Of a stretch of DNA of 64,000 bases, positions 22,458 through 35,521 are shown one piece after another. The notes under the pieces were generated by a model, which searched no databases, was not told the origin of the DNA, and worked only from the letters and a program-made list of their open reading frames with translations. Source of the stretch: Dioscorea cayenensis subsp. rotundata (Eukaryota; Streptophyta; Magnoliopsida; Dioscoreales; Dioscoreaceae); assembly GCF_009730915.1 (NCBI RefSeq), contig NC_052481.1, positions 22,518,233 through 22,582,232 of the forward strand, given 5' to 3'. The translations under genes and the position numbers were made by a program. Each line of letters begins with the position of its first letter. Positions within the stretch are counted from its first letter, which is position 1.

Positions 22458-25400
22458 GAGAGTTTGGGTGAAATATCTCACCTAAATATCGTGAAGCTCA
22501 TTGGCTACTATAAAGCGGAGAACGATAGTGAAAATAACAGTTGTATATTGTATGAATTCATGCCTGAAGGGGCCCTGCCATACTACTTATTTGAAGGCAA
22601 GATGTGAACATATTCATTATTACTGACAGTTTAATTGGGTTTCCACTTGAGGACTTGCTTCATTCTGTTTTTTATATACACAGGCAATAAACCAATGATC
22701 AGATGGAAGAAAAGGATCTATATTTTGTTGGACATATCAAAAGCCCTAAGTTATCTGCATGAAAAGGGACTAGTGTACGTGGATCTCAAGGTTGACAACA
22801 TTGCGTTAGATTCAGTTAATTTTATGTTTTTTTTTGGCTTATAATGCAAATAATAATGCTTATTTAGTAATTATTTTAGTATCATATTGAGTTTTATATA
22901 TGCATGGGTTTGTATATATAGGAGGTCATAGCCAAATTATTTGAATTTGGATCCATTGTTCCTGAAGGCACATCAATTCCCTCTGAACAGATAGGAAACT
23001 TCATATTTTGTGCCAAAAACACTGGTAAGTGAGTTTATTATGTGTGTGTGGTTTAATTCAAACTAAATGTGTATGTATATATTGTAGAAACAGCAGAGAA
23101 ATACCATGATGTGTATGCTTTTGGAGTGTTGTGATAGGATCAGAATACTTAGAATGTATATTTAGTTAACCTCACAACAAGCAAAAAACTAGAACAAGAG
23201 CTCAGAGAAAGTTGCACAAATCTCAGTCTAACATATAGCACACTGTATTGTATATTCATTCATAACATGAACTACTAATAAAAGAAACATACAAAGATGC
23301 TCACAAGAGAGTTTACTAGCATACAAGACATAACAAACAAAGATTACAATAAAAATAATTAAAGCATCTAAAACAACAACAAGAAGTCAAGCAATTAAGT
23401 TAACATGCAAATTCCCATGCATAGACTGACCTGTGACTTGACTCTATTTCAAGCTGCTGAGACACTGACCAACATTATTCACTTGGATCAACATTATCCT
23501 CAATATGCTCCCCTTGATCAGAAAGTTCACTAACTCCTAGAGCTTCACAAAATGTATTAAACTTATGATTTGGCAGGACCTTAGTTAGTATGTTTGCCAA
23601 CTAATCAGCAGTGTTGCAATGCCTCACATCTATCAACCCTTCCTTTCATGAGATCACGGATGAAATGGTAGCGATTATGAATATGCTTCGTTCATCCATG
23701 AAGAGCTGGGTTCTTAGAGATTGAAATAGCTGACCGGTTAGCACAAAGGATGATAGTTGCAAAGTCTTGCCTCTCACTCAGATCTTCTAATAGCCGGCAC
23801 AACCAAACTGCCTCACGAGCTGAAATATATTCAGCTTCAGTACTAGATAAGGCAGTGATTGGTTGCTTCTTAGAGCACCATGCAATTGCACCGGAACCAA
23901 ATGCAAACACCCACCCAGTTGTACTCTTCTGATCGTCTTGTGATCCACCCCAATCACTGTCTGAGTAGCCGGCTAGTCTAAAATTATCATTCATATCATA
24001 ACAAATACCATAACCAATTGTTCCATTAACATACCTCGGTATTCTTTTAACTGCTCCAAGATGATACCCACTTGGAGATTGCATGAACTGAGAAGCAACT
24101 AAAAGTGCGTGCATGGTGTACAGTCTTGTATAAGTGAGATATAGTAAGCATCCGACGCATTTTTTATACCTCGATGAGTTTGTAGTCCAAGAATTATCAT
24201 ACAAGTGAGGCTTTTCATTTCAATTCATCGGATTTGAAAGTGATTTGCAGTTCAACATTCATGCTTTGTGTAAGAGGTTTTCAGCATATTTCCTCTATGA
24301 AACAAATGTATAACCTTTCATCTATATAACTTCCAATCCGAGAAAATATCTCATTGATCCAAGATCAGTCATCTCAAAAGTTTTCAGCATTGTTTTTTTG
24401 AATTCCTTAAACATTGAATCAGAAGATCCCATATATATAATATCATCTACATATAGAAAGAGCAAGAGAATATCATTATCACCTTGATGGTTGCTATAGA
24501 CTGTGGGCTCATTAGGATTTTGTTTGAAACCCATCTCAATGAATTGTGCATCAATTCGACTATACCAATCCCCGGGCGCTTGGCGTAGACCGTATAGGGT
24601 CTTATATAACTAGTAAACAAGCTCTTCTTTGCCATCAACAATGAAACCTTCTAGTTGTTGTACAAACACATCTTTTTGAGCTCTCCATCCAAAAAAAAAG
24701 TTGTTTTAACATCTAACTAATAGATCCTCCAACCTCTCTATGCACCAATAGCCATGAACACCCTCACAGTTTTCATCCTTGCAACTGGTGAATAGATTTC
24801 TTCAAAATCTATTCCTTCTTGCTAAGAAAACCCCTTTGCCACCAACCGTGCTTTCTTCCTTAGCAAGGTGCCATCTGGATTCAGTTTTGATTTGTAAACC
24901 CATTTCAACCCTATTGCTTTTCTTCCTTATGGTAACTCAGTTAACTTCCAAGTTTCATTCTTCCAAATAGCTTCAATTTCCTCATTCATGGTTGCAAGCC
25001 AGTTGCTATTTATTGATGCTTCATCATATGTAATAAGGTATACTGCAATTAAGGCAAATAAACACGAATTATAAATTTCACTGAGATTACGAAATCTCAC
25101 CAGAGCTCCGTCGTCTTCTCTAGCTGAAGGGATTGAAGGATTAACATGAGAATCAATTATTTGTTGAGATACATTGGACCATTTATTGTTTTGATCAAAC
25201 GGTGATGATGAATTTACCACTTCACTAGATTGAGTCACACCTTCATCACGTGCTGGCTCATAAGTTGAGGCATCCGAGTCAGCAAGCTTCGACCAGTCCC
25301 AGGATTTTTCTTCAAAGAAGCGCGCATTTCTACTGATGTATACGCGCTTTGAATCCGGTTCAATCATCCAATAAGCCTTTGAACGATCACAATACCCTAG

Positions 25401-27915
25401 TAAAAACACATGCTCGTACTTGGAGTTGAATTTGGTTCGCTGCTTCTGGTCAATATACATGTAGGCGAGACAATCGAAGATCCTCAGATGGTCCATGTTT
25501 GGTCTCGTCCCAGTCAACACCTCATGTGGAGTTTGAAATTCCAATGCATTTGTCACCTAGCGATTTAAAACATATACAGCAGTGGTTACCGCCTTACCCC
25601 AGTACTTAGACGACAACTTCTTCTCCTTCAACACAGTCTAGGCCATCTCCATTATTGTCTGGTTCTTCTTCTCCACGATGCCGTTCTGTTAAGGCGTCCT
25701 TGGAGCTGTCAATTGGTAAAGAATACCATTGAGTTTGCAACAGGTTTCAAACTCTCGAGATGTGAATTCGCCTCCCCAATCAGTGCGCAAGGTCTTCACC
25801 GGCAATGAGTACTGCTTCTCCACTAACAACTTGAAAATGTTTGAACTTATCGAATGCTTCTGACTTTCTCTGTAAGATGTACACCCAACTATATTTGGTA
25901 TAGTCATCAATTAATAAAAAGAAGTAGGAATTACCTTCAATTGAAGGTATCTTCATTGGTCCTACAAGGTCTACATGTATAAGCTCTAGCAGAGCTGAAG
26001 CATGCTTCGCCATGTTCTTTGGAAATTCAGCACGAGTTTGCTTTCCTTGAGAGGAAGCTTCACATGCTCCTGTGTTGGAGATAGTTGGCAAGCCAAGTAC
26101 CAATTGTTTCTCAGATAACTTCAAGTTCTTCATGTTTACATGCCCAAATCTCTTATGCCAGAGATTTGATAGATCTTCCTCTCTACTGGCTATGTTTGCT
26201 GAACTCACATCATCAGCTCCAAGAAGGAACAACCTGTGAGTTGTCATGCTTACATATGCAACCTTCAGTTAGGATACAACTTCTTTGATGATGCAATCAC
26301 CACCAGCAAACTCTACATCATATCCAAAAGCCATCAATTGTCCCACACTAAGCAAGTTATGCGCCAGTTTAGGAACATACTGAACATTATTTAGTGCAGT
26401 AGCCTTCCCAGTGCTTGATCTAAGAAAAACTTTGCCAACTCCTTCAACTTGGAGTGTCTTGCCATCTCACAATTTGATGGAATAATTCGGTGTTGACTCC
26501 ATGCTCTGAAACAATCTCGTATCACCTGACATGTAGTTCAAATAACCACTATCAGTTAACCAGATGCCTCCGGTTTAATCATCTTCTTCATTAGTGACCA
26601 TGAATGCCACTCCCTCATCTTCTTCGTTTGTTTCTTTTGTTATGTTTGCCTCCTTGTTTCTATGCCAGCATTGAGCCTTTACATGCCCAAATTTCTTGCA
26701 AACAAAGCACTGGATGCCTCAGTGTTGTCGGCTAGCATCAACCGTGTAGCTTAGTTCAAAGCTTCGTCCACACCCGCATCCTCTACCACGAGGAAAGCTG
26801 TGACCTCGTCCTCTACCTCCAAGATTGGATTGGTCTCTGGGTTGTGAGCTATTGATGTGAAGTGCCTTTTCTTCATCAATATCATCTAAGAGATTGAGAA
26901 TAGCTTCATGACTCTTTAAAGATCCACTGAGCTCATCGATAGCAATGGTGTTAAGATCTTTACTTCTATGATAGAATGAACCACTTGTGAAAACCTTGGT
27001 GTGAGACTCCTCAATATCTTGGACACTACTGTCTTCTCTAGAAGGTCCTCTTCCAATATTCTAATATGATAAACTATATCCAAAACTCTACTAACAAAGT
27101 CTTGAATTTTCTCGTCTTACTTCATCTTTGCTGCATCAAATTCCCTTTGAAGAGAATGTAGTTTAACTGTGAGTGTACTCTAGTTTCCTTGAAACTCAGT
27201 CTTGATAATTTCCCAAGCCTCTTTCGCTGTTTTGGCTTCTGAAATCCTGACGAGAATCCTTTTTTAAGTGCCTGTTGGATGAGATAAAGAGCTTCATGAT
27301 CCTTTTTTCATGCTTTCATTGAGTTGATTGCCATCTCTTTCTTCGCTGAAACCCTTTTCAACGAGCTTCCATAGATCCTTTGAAACACATAGTTTTCATC
27401 ATTAAGCTCCATAGGTTGTAGTTTTCTCCTCCAAAATATGGAACATTTGCTTCTTTAGCTGATGAAGAACTGGCTATCTTATTATCTCTGATACCACTAA
27501 TAGAATCGGAACATTTAGAATGTATATTCAGTTAACCTCACAACAAGCAAAAAACTAGAACAAGAGCTCTGAGAAAGCTGCATAAATCTCGGTCTAAGTT
27601 ATAACACACTCTACTGTATATTCATTCATAACATGAACTACTAATAAAAACACAACATGTTGATGTTGGAAGTGTTGTTGCACAGACCTGCAATTAAGAC
27701 AGGGAAAAAGAACAAAAACCAATCAATAGTCAAATATTATTACTCCCAAAAGGAGGAATCCTCACTGATAGAGAATGTTATCCAGGGATGTTAAAGAAGA
27801 TTTCGACATCAAAACATTGGAAGCTCTTCTTAATCTTGCTGAAGGGTGTCTTACCAATGATAGTATTAACATGAAGATAGTGTCTGAGGAATTAGAGAAG
27901 TCATTAGATTTCTAA
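22458..27915 (+). pseudogene. Receptor-kinase-like gene remnant, split by a Copia element
   Basis: Kinase-domain exons in order: 22458-22596 (SHLNIVKLIGYY, CILYEFMPEGALPYYLFE), 22684-22814 (ISKALSYLHEKGLVYVDLKV), 22922-23024 and 23088-23131 (YHDVYAFGVL). Coding text then resumes at 27663 after the inserted element and ends with a stop at 27913-27915. Catalytic motifs are altered: HRD reads YVD, although its Asp and the following Lys remain, and DFG reads EFG. The first intron has a GC donor (GAAG|gcaaga). No N-lobe exons with a glycine loop or catalytic lysine are visible upstream. After the insertion the frame needs one base removed near 27790 to continue to the stop. I infer a 5'-truncated pseudokinase relic, probably dead since at least the insertion. 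Confidence 0.75.
23132..27657 (-). mobile_element. Ty1/Copia LTR retrotransposon, broken fossil
   Basis: About 4.5 kb, minus orientation. LTRs at 23132-23289 and 27498-27657 are about 160 bp and end in TG/CA, with the TG side worn in one copy. A 5-bp target duplication, tgttg, lies at 23127-23131 and 27658-27662. A primer-binding site tggtatcagag complementary to initiator tRNA-Met is next to the right LTR. In element direction the parts are a gag region with zinc-knuckle text, protease, integrase, reverse transcriptase and RNase H, the Copia order. The coding region is broken in several places. By eye the LTRs differ at roughly a tenth of positions, which suggests a few million years under commonly used plant rates. 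Confidence 0.93.
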
Positions 27916-28140
27916 ACCATTCTGAATATTGACTCTTACTTTAGTTCATTTACATATTACACTTGCATCCCAACAATATTAAATGTTCAATTGTTTGTTT
28001 ACGATTTTGTGAAAAGCTTTTTCATTACAACATACCAATAATCCATAACACTAACAATGTGAGAGAATTTCAAATATAAGTAAATGAATCTCTGACTTTT
28101 TAAAACAATAGAAGCTCCACGTTCAGTGCTCCCTTTATTT
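27916..28140. other. Short spacer
   Basis: AT-rich sequence between the kinase remnant and the RRM gene. It holds the RRM gene's 3' untranslated region; nothing else is seen. Confidence 0.4.
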
Positions 28141-29215
28141 CTAAGATTTCTTGCCCTGAGCCACACTAACACGCATAGCTCTCCCTTCCAATTCCTACAA
28201 ATTCAATAAAAAAAATTATGGTAACAAGAGACCTAAACTTATATATTCAAATATATATTTTTTCTTTAATCGAACTTACCACTCCATTGAGTTGCTCAAT
28301 TGCGGCATCCATTTCTTCCTTAGTTGAGTAGCAAACAAAACCATAACCCCTAGACCGACCGGTATCACCGTCGTATAGAATTCGGGCTCCGATGACATTC
28401 CCGTATTCTTGGAAGACACCGGATAAGCTCTCAGCTGTGACAGACCAAGAGAGGTTGCCAACAAAGAGTTTGAATTCAGTCTCAGGATACAATGGCTCCT
28501 TTGGCTGAGGCCTATCTGCAAAATTCACTCTCATTGTCCTCCCTCCAAATTGCTGATCAATTCACAAACATACAAACTACATTTCAATTCAATTGAAGTA
28601 ATTAAATGTAAATAAATAAATAAATGTTCTGTATTTCTTACACTTCTATCAAGATTCTCAATCACAGCTTCACAATCTTCAATACAACTCATAGTTACAA
28701 AAGCAAAACCTCTGCTCTTTCCTGTATCTCTATCATAAAGAACCTGCATATAGATTTATATATTTATATTCACAATTTACTAATTTAACAAGTATGGTAA
28801 ATAAAAAAAAAAATGATTGATAGAGTAGTGTTACCTCAACCATTTCTGGGTCAGCAAACTGTTGAATGATCCCTGCTAACTGAGCACTATCACAATTGTA
28901 AGGAAGGTTACCAAAGTAGAGTTTGGTTGATTGGGAGGATGGAGGTAATGGAATGGTACTTTCTTGTTCAACAATAAGTTGATCTTGTTCTCCAACTGTT
29001 TGTTCTTGAGCAACTATGCATGAGATCCTGGGAAGCCGGCGGAAATGAGAGAGTTCCCAAAGGTTAGGAGATGTTATTAGAGATGGAGATTGCCGGAGAG
29101 AAGAGGAAGATGAAGAGAAGAGTTTGAGAAAGTTATTGGAGGAGGTGTGCTTCAAATGGAGGTTTGCTGTGATGGTGGCTGAGAAACAAGAACTAATGGC
29201 AGCAGTTGCAGCCAT
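28141..29215 (-). CDS. Chloroplast RNA-binding protein with two RRMs (cpRNP type)
   Basis: Plant cpRNPs bind chloroplast mRNAs and affect their stability and editing. Four exons (28835-29215, 28642-28743, 28280-28552, 28141-28194) join in frame to 269 aa. The start at 29215 gives MAATAAISSCFSATITANLH, a Ser/Thr-rich transit peptide. An upstream in-frame ATG at 29299 would add a less typical leader. A short acidic linker (about 70-90) precedes RRM1, with RNP2 LYFGNL at 99-104 and RNP1 KSRGFAFV at 136-143. RRM2 has RNP2 LFVGNL at 190-195 and RNP1 RSRGYGFV further on. The product ends AMRVSVAQGKKS. The acidic linker is shorter than in cp31-type proteins, so it is nearer to cp33- or simpler two-RRM forms. 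No defect is seen. Confidence 0.93.
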
Positions 29216-29639
29216 GGTTTGTGAAGGTGGTGGTGGTGATGAGAATAGAGAGAAAGAGAGGAAGTTAAGCTTGAGAGATTGGTGGGAGGATCTAATCAAC
29301 TTTGAGATGTTAGTGATGACGTGGGTGGGTTGTCCTCCAATGGTGAGGGAGTGGGATAAGGTGTTCTTTTCATTCCTTCCTTAGCATGTTTAAAATATTT
29401 ATTAATTAAACAATATAAAATAAGTTTACTATATTTTTTTTATGAAAATAAATTTTCATAAATTTAGTAATACATCTTAGATGAAGATTATAACATGAAT
29501 AAACTAATGAATTATTTGTGTCATTCATTTGTGTTGTGATGAATGAATACATGTTGGAAATGAATGAATACATGATGACCAAAGGGCTTTCAGAGCTCTG
29601 AGCTGCACTCGAGTCCCCTCTCCCCGACCCATGGCTTCC

Positions 29640-30639
29640 NNNNNNNNNNNNNNNNNNNNNNNNNNNNNNNNNNNNNNNNNNNNNNNNNNNNNNNNNNNNN
29701 NNNNNNNNNNNNNNNNNNNNNNNNNNNNNNNNNNNNNNNNNNNNNNNNNNNNNNNNNNNNNNNNNNNNNNNNNNNNNNNNNNNNNNNNNNNNNNNNNNNN
29801 NNNNNNNNNNNNNNNNNNNNNNNNNNNNNNNNNNNNNNNNNNNNNNNNNNNNNNNNNNNNNNNNNNNNNNNNNNNNNNNNNNNNNNNNNNNNNNNNNNNN
29901 NNNNNNNNNNNNNNNNNNNNNNNNNNNNNNNNNNNNNNNNNNNNNNNNNNNNNNNNNNNNNNNNNNNNNNNNNNNNNNNNNNNNNNNNNNNNNNNNNNNN
30001 NNNNNNNNNNNNNNNNNNNNNNNNNNNNNNNNNNNNNNNNNNNNNNNNNNNNNNNNNNNNNNNNNNNNNNNNNNNNNNNNNNNNNNNNNNNNNNNNNNNN
30101 NNNNNNNNNNNNNNNNNNNNNNNNNNNNNNNNNNNNNNNNNNNNNNNNNNNNNNNNNNNNNNNNNNNNNNNNNNNNNNNNNNNNNNNNNNNNNNNNNNNN
30201 NNNNNNNNNNNNNNNNNNNNNNNNNNNNNNNNNNNNNNNNNNNNNNNNNNNNNNNNNNNNNNNNNNNNNNNNNNNNNNNNNNNNNNNNNNNNNNNNNNNN
30301 NNNNNNNNNNNNNNNNNNNNNNNNNNNNNNNNNNNNNNNNNNNNNNNNNNNNNNNNNNNNNNNNNNNNNNNNNNNNNNNNNNNNNNNNNNNNNNNNNNNN
30401 NNNNNNNNNNNNNNNNNNNNNNNNNNNNNNNNNNNNNNNNNNNNNNNNNNNNNNNNNNNNNNNNNNNNNNNNNNNNNNNNNNNNNNNNNNNNNNNNNNNN
30501 NNNNNNNNNNNNNNNNNNNNNNNNNNNNNNNNNNNNNNNNNNNNNNNNNNNNNNNNNNNNNNNNNNNNNNNNNNNNNNNNNNNNNNNNNNNNNNNNNNNN
30601 NNNNNNNNNNNNNNNNNNNNNNNNNNNNNNNNNNNNNNN
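29640..30639. other. Assembly gap, exactly 1000 N
   Basis: A run of 1000 N, a round number that signals a placeholder gap and not a measured length. Open frames across it are meaningless. Confidence 0.99.
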
Positions 30640-31485
30640 TTTATTAAAGAGAGCAATTTTATAACTAATATATAGCATAAATTTATCTTTTATATATGAT
30701 TTTATTATTATATTTTATTATTAATTTTTAAAATTTAAATAATTTTTTTATCACTTTAAACTAAAAACAAAGTTAAAAAAATCATTAATAACAATGAGAG
30801 AATCTATAAATAATTTTTAAATTTTAAATTAAGCGTGTTTAATAATATATTTCGTTAAATTTTAAATATTATTATCAAAATTATGATAATTATGTTAGAT
30901 ACGAATATTATCTTTAATATATGCGTATTTTTCGTGCATAACTCTAGCATAACACTAATAATAATAATAATTAAAAAAAACTCTTATTTCACTAAGGTGG
31001 CAAATTATTCTACAACTTTTCCAAAAAAAAAAAATACCAAATCAAAATTGGTTTTGAGTCAACAACTTTGCAGTTTGCACAAGAAGCTGCAAAACAACTG
31101 GCTCCCTGGTGTAGTCAATCAGTCAATTACTTATTTATTATAATAGTTAAGTAGTTAACTCACCAAACCAATTTAAGGGGCAAATGACACTGCAGCATGT
31201 CAAAAAGCAAGAAATTTCTCAGCTCTTTCCCACCCTTTACTATCTGCAAAAACCAACAAGATCATGCTGACCAAACATAGTATTTTATAATTTATACTTG
31301 GTTTTTCAACAAATTCTTGCAGCACTTGAATTTCTAGAAAAGTAAAGATAAAAAAAAGACAAGACTTAATGGACTTGCCTATTCTCAAGTCATTAAAAAA
31401 CAGAAGACTCAAAGCATCAATATAATTATAACTTGAAAACAAACTATAATGCCACCACACACAAGCATCCACACTAGTCCTCAAG
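30640..31485. other. AT-rich sequence upstream of the LRR receptor kinase
   Basis: Very AT-rich between the gap and the receptor-kinase start. No repeat or gene was identified. The promoter of the downstream gene should lie in its right half. Confidence 0.4.
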
Positions 31486-34400
31486 ATGTTCTCAAAACTC
31501 TCTCTATCTTTGCTTTTCATCTTCACTGTAACAGCAACACCATTATCAGCAACAACAAGAACAACATTAGAGTTTCAAGCTAAAGCTCTTCTCCAATGGA
31601 AGTCAAAACTCAAGGACAAAGATTCAGTCTTGAGTTCATGGTCTCTAGCAACCACTCCCTGTTCATGGCTTGGCATCACTTGTTCATCTCTAAACATCTC
31701 TCAAATAAACCTTTATGGTAAAAACCTCACTGGCCGCCTTGACACACTGAACTTCACTCCATTCTCCTCCTCACTCACCAACCTCGACCTTTCCCTCAAC
31801 TTCTTTCATGGCTTCATCCCTCCATCCATCTCCAACCTCACCAAACTCACTACCCTTGATCTCTCTGAAAATCTTATAACCGGTTCAATTCCTCCATCAC
31901 TAGGAAAGCTCACAAAGCTAACCACATTATACCTGTCAGACAATAGCATCACAAGTACAATCCTTACAGAGTTTGGCAACCTGACAAGTTTGTTAGACTT
32001 GAGAATATCCAACAATTCCATCACTGGAACCATACCTTCTAGTTTGAGTAACTTGGTCATGCTGAATGTTTTGGATCTTCATAACAACTTCCTATCTGGC
32101 TCTATTCCTGCAGAGATTGGCAGGCTGAATAACTTGACAGTGCTTGGCTTGCACACAAACAACCTCACTGGAACCATTCCTTCATCTCTTGGGAATCTCA
32201 CTGGCTTGTCACTCTTGTACCTGTTTAACAATCAACTCTCTGGTACCATTCCAGCTGAGCTTGGAAAACTGGTGAACTTGGTGCACTTGATTCTTTATCA
32301 CAATAGTCTCACAGGTTCAATACCGAGTACACTTGGGAACCTCAGTGCTGTCCAGTTGTTGTGGCTTAATGAAAATCAAATATCCGGTTCCATTCCTGAA
32401 GAAATTGGGAAACTGAGGAACTTGACATGGTTGCAACTTCAAAGGAACAATCTCCAAGGGACAATCCCTGCTTCTCTTGGTAACTTGACAGAGCTCGCTC
32501 ATCTTATTCTTTACAGGAATAGCATTTCTGGTTATGTTCCTTCTGAACTGGGGAAGCTGGTGAATTTGGTTGAGATAGATTTGTCTACAAATCTTCTCAC
32601 TGGATTCATTCCTACAAGTCTGGGAAACTTGAAGAAACTCACTACTCTGGCACTGTGGAGGAATCAACTCTCTGGTTCTATCCCTCATGAACTTGGAAGT
32701 CTCACAAACTTGGTGAATTTCGTTGTGGAGATAAATAAACTCACAGGTTCAATACCTCCATCCTTGGGAGAACTTAGAAACCTCACACACTTTCTTCTTT
32801 CAGGAAACCAGCTCTCCGGCGAGTTACCGAAGGAACTGGAGAATCTAAAGAGCTTAACATCATTTGAAGTAGCCTATAACAACCTCTCTGGTAACTTGCC
32901 ACAGAGTGTGTGTGAAGGAGGAGCACTTGAGTTCTTCATTGTGAATGGTAACAATTTCGAAGGTCCTCTGCCGAGAAGCCTGAAGAATTGCACCAGTTTG
33001 GTTCGTGTGCGCCTTGAAAATAACCGTCTCAATGGAAACATCTCTGAAGTCTTTGGAGTTTATCCGAACCTAGTATACATTGATATGAGCTTCAATGAGT
33101 TATCTGGGGAGCTTTTACCTTTGTGGGGAGGATGTCATAACTTGACAATCCTTAAAATGTCTAACAACAACAAAGTTAAAGGGACAATACCTCCAGAACT
33201 TGGTAACTTGTCCGAACTACAAGTGCTGGACCTCTCATCAAACGTTCTTGTTGGAGAGATACCAGGAGCTCTTGGTGAATTAACATCATTGTTCAACTTG
33301 AGCTTGAGTGGGAATCAACTGCATGGAAGAATTCCTAAAGAGATTGGGAGGTTAAACAATCTCGAAACTCTTGATCTTTCTTCAAATCATCTGAGTGGAA
33401 CCATACCAGAACAACTGGGTGATTGCACCAAGCTCACGAAGCTCCAGCTGAGCAACAACACTTTCAATGGCAGCATTCCGGTGCAACTGGGCAATTTAGC
33501 AAGTACACTGCAAGAGTTGCTGGACTTGAGCAGTAACTCACTCACAGGACAAATACCTTCACCAATTGGAGCATTGAGAATGCTGCAAGACCTCAATTTA
33601 TCTCACAATCAGCTTTCTGGTTCCATTCCATCTAATTTCAAGGATATGGGCAGCTTGTCTGTCATTGATTTGTCCTATAATGAACTTGTAGGTCCTGTTC
33701 CTGATAATAAGCTGTTTGCTAAAGCTCATACTCAATGGTTTTCCCACAACAAAGGTCTTTGCGGCCAAGTGATCAAAGGTTTGCTTCCCTGCAATTCAAT
33801 TTCTGTGGATAATGATCATTCTTCCAGTAATAAGAAGAAAATCTTCGCTGTTTTTATCTCTGTTGGCACATTGCTTCTCTTCTTTGTGACAATTGGAACT
33901 GGCCTGTGGTACATCCATAGAAGAAGATCAACAACTCATGGTGATGCAGATGAAGGAACTAACAGAGCAGCATTGACATACTCAGTATGGAATAGAAATG
34001 CAAGAATTACATATGAAGATATCATTGCGGCAACCGAAGACTTTGATGCGAAATACTGCATTGGCAGAGGAGGTTATGGAACTGTATACAGAGCAACGTT
34101 GCAGGATCAACAAGTGGTTGCAGTGAAGAAAATCCATCCTGTTGAAGATGAGAATCCAGTGGACTTGAAAAGTTTCAGGAATGAAATAGAGTCATTGACA
34201 AACATCAGACATAGAAACATAGTGAAGCTTCATGGATTTTGTTCCAGTCGAAGATGCGAGTTTCTTGTTTATGAGTACATGGAAAGAGGGAGCTTGGCAA
34301 GTGTGTTAAGCACTGAAGAAGGAGCAATGGAGTTGGATTGGATGAGAAGAGTGAGAGTTATCAAAGATATGGCTCATGCTCTATCTTTACATGCACTATG

Positions 34401-35000
34401 ACTGCATTCCATCCATAATTCACAGAGACATATCCAGCAAGAACATACTCTTGGATTTTGATTTCAAGGCTTGTGTCTCAGATTTTGGCACTGCTAGACT
34501 CTTGAAACCTGATTCCTCTAATTGGACTTCTCTTGCCGGAACCCATGGTTATGTTGCACCAGGTACACTACTTGTCTAATTTAATAAATACATGGCTGTT
34601 TAAATTAAACTAGTACCACTGATAATTTTTTATTTTTATGATTTTTGTCAACACAGAGCTTGCATTTACAATGAGAGTGACAGAGAAGTGTGATGTCTAT
34701 AGTTTTGGAGTGGTGGCACTGGAAGTGATGGTGGGAAAACATCCAATTGAACTCCTGTCTTCATTACTGTCGTCAACCGAACAAGGCATGCTGGTGAAGG
34801 ATGTGGTGGACCAAAGAATTTCAGGTCCAGAAGGATGCGTTGCAGATTCAGTCATGCAAGCAATCAAAGTAGCATTTGAATGTTTGAACAGTGATCCAGA
34901 AAGCAGGCCATCAATGGAGCATGTGTCAAATGAGTTGAGCATCAGCAAACCATCTCTGAAGCCTTTTAATCTTGTAAATGTGTCAGAGCTAATGAACTAG
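31486..35000 (+). pseudogene. LRR receptor-like kinase, MIK2-like, with a frameshift
   Basis: Relatives such as MIK2 sense extracellular peptides and cell-wall state at the plasma membrane. Residues 1-23 are a signal peptide, followed by an LRR N-cap (FQAKALLQWKSKL). More than twenty LRRs of the form NLTxLxLxxNxLxGxIPxxL follow. A transmembrane helix lies at about 786-810 (FAVFISVGTLLLFFVTIGTG). The kinase has a glycine loop (IGRGGYGTVY, about 858), [16 protein letters not shown] and [12 protein letters not shown]. All catalytic residues are present, with an RD-type loop. One intron, 34563-34656, splits the codon of VAP|E. The reading frame breaks at about 34385, where an extra t in ctatctttacatgcac shifts HALSYMH. 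This is the only break I see, so it may be a recent mutation or an assembly error. Otherwise the gene looks functional. Confidence 0.88.
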
Positions 35001-35521
35001 AGGATTACTACATGTATTTATTATTAGTCAAATCCAAATGTTACTGTTCATGTATTTTGTTTTGTTTATTTTAAGTTATTACAGCATTCTAGTTGTACTA
35101 GTGTGATGATATATTGCATAAATCTTATTCCCTACTATTTGTAGTAGTGGTAAATGAATATCAAAATTTATTTCAATAAAATTATGATTTGTTCATATTT
35201 ATTTTTTTAAAAAAAATTAATTGGTAAATGAATATCAAAGTTTTTCATCGAGTCTCCTCTATCCACTTTTGTTGAGGAAAAAAAAATAAAAAAATTATAT
35301 ATAAATAAAAGATTATATAGAATTCAACAATGAGTAAACCAAGCATTCATATTTCTATTTACATCAACAAACAGTAATATTTGTCAAAAGGCACATCAAG
35401 AACAAGAAAGCAGGATAGAAGCCAACAACACGGAGATTGGAAAAGATTGGCATGTGAACAAAACATTAGAAATTTTTTTTTTTTAAAAAAAAAAGAAGAA
35501 GCTTCGGAGAAGGTCTCGGGA
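35001..35521. other. Spacer between convergent genes
   Basis: Holds the 3' ends of the receptor kinase and the PB1 gene. A/T-rich, with a poly-T/poly-A pair near 35470-35492. No other feature is seen. Confidence 0.4.

Noticed and set aside
29406-30678. Frames of several hundred codons around 30 kb
   Set aside because: They consist almost wholly of N from the assembly gap.
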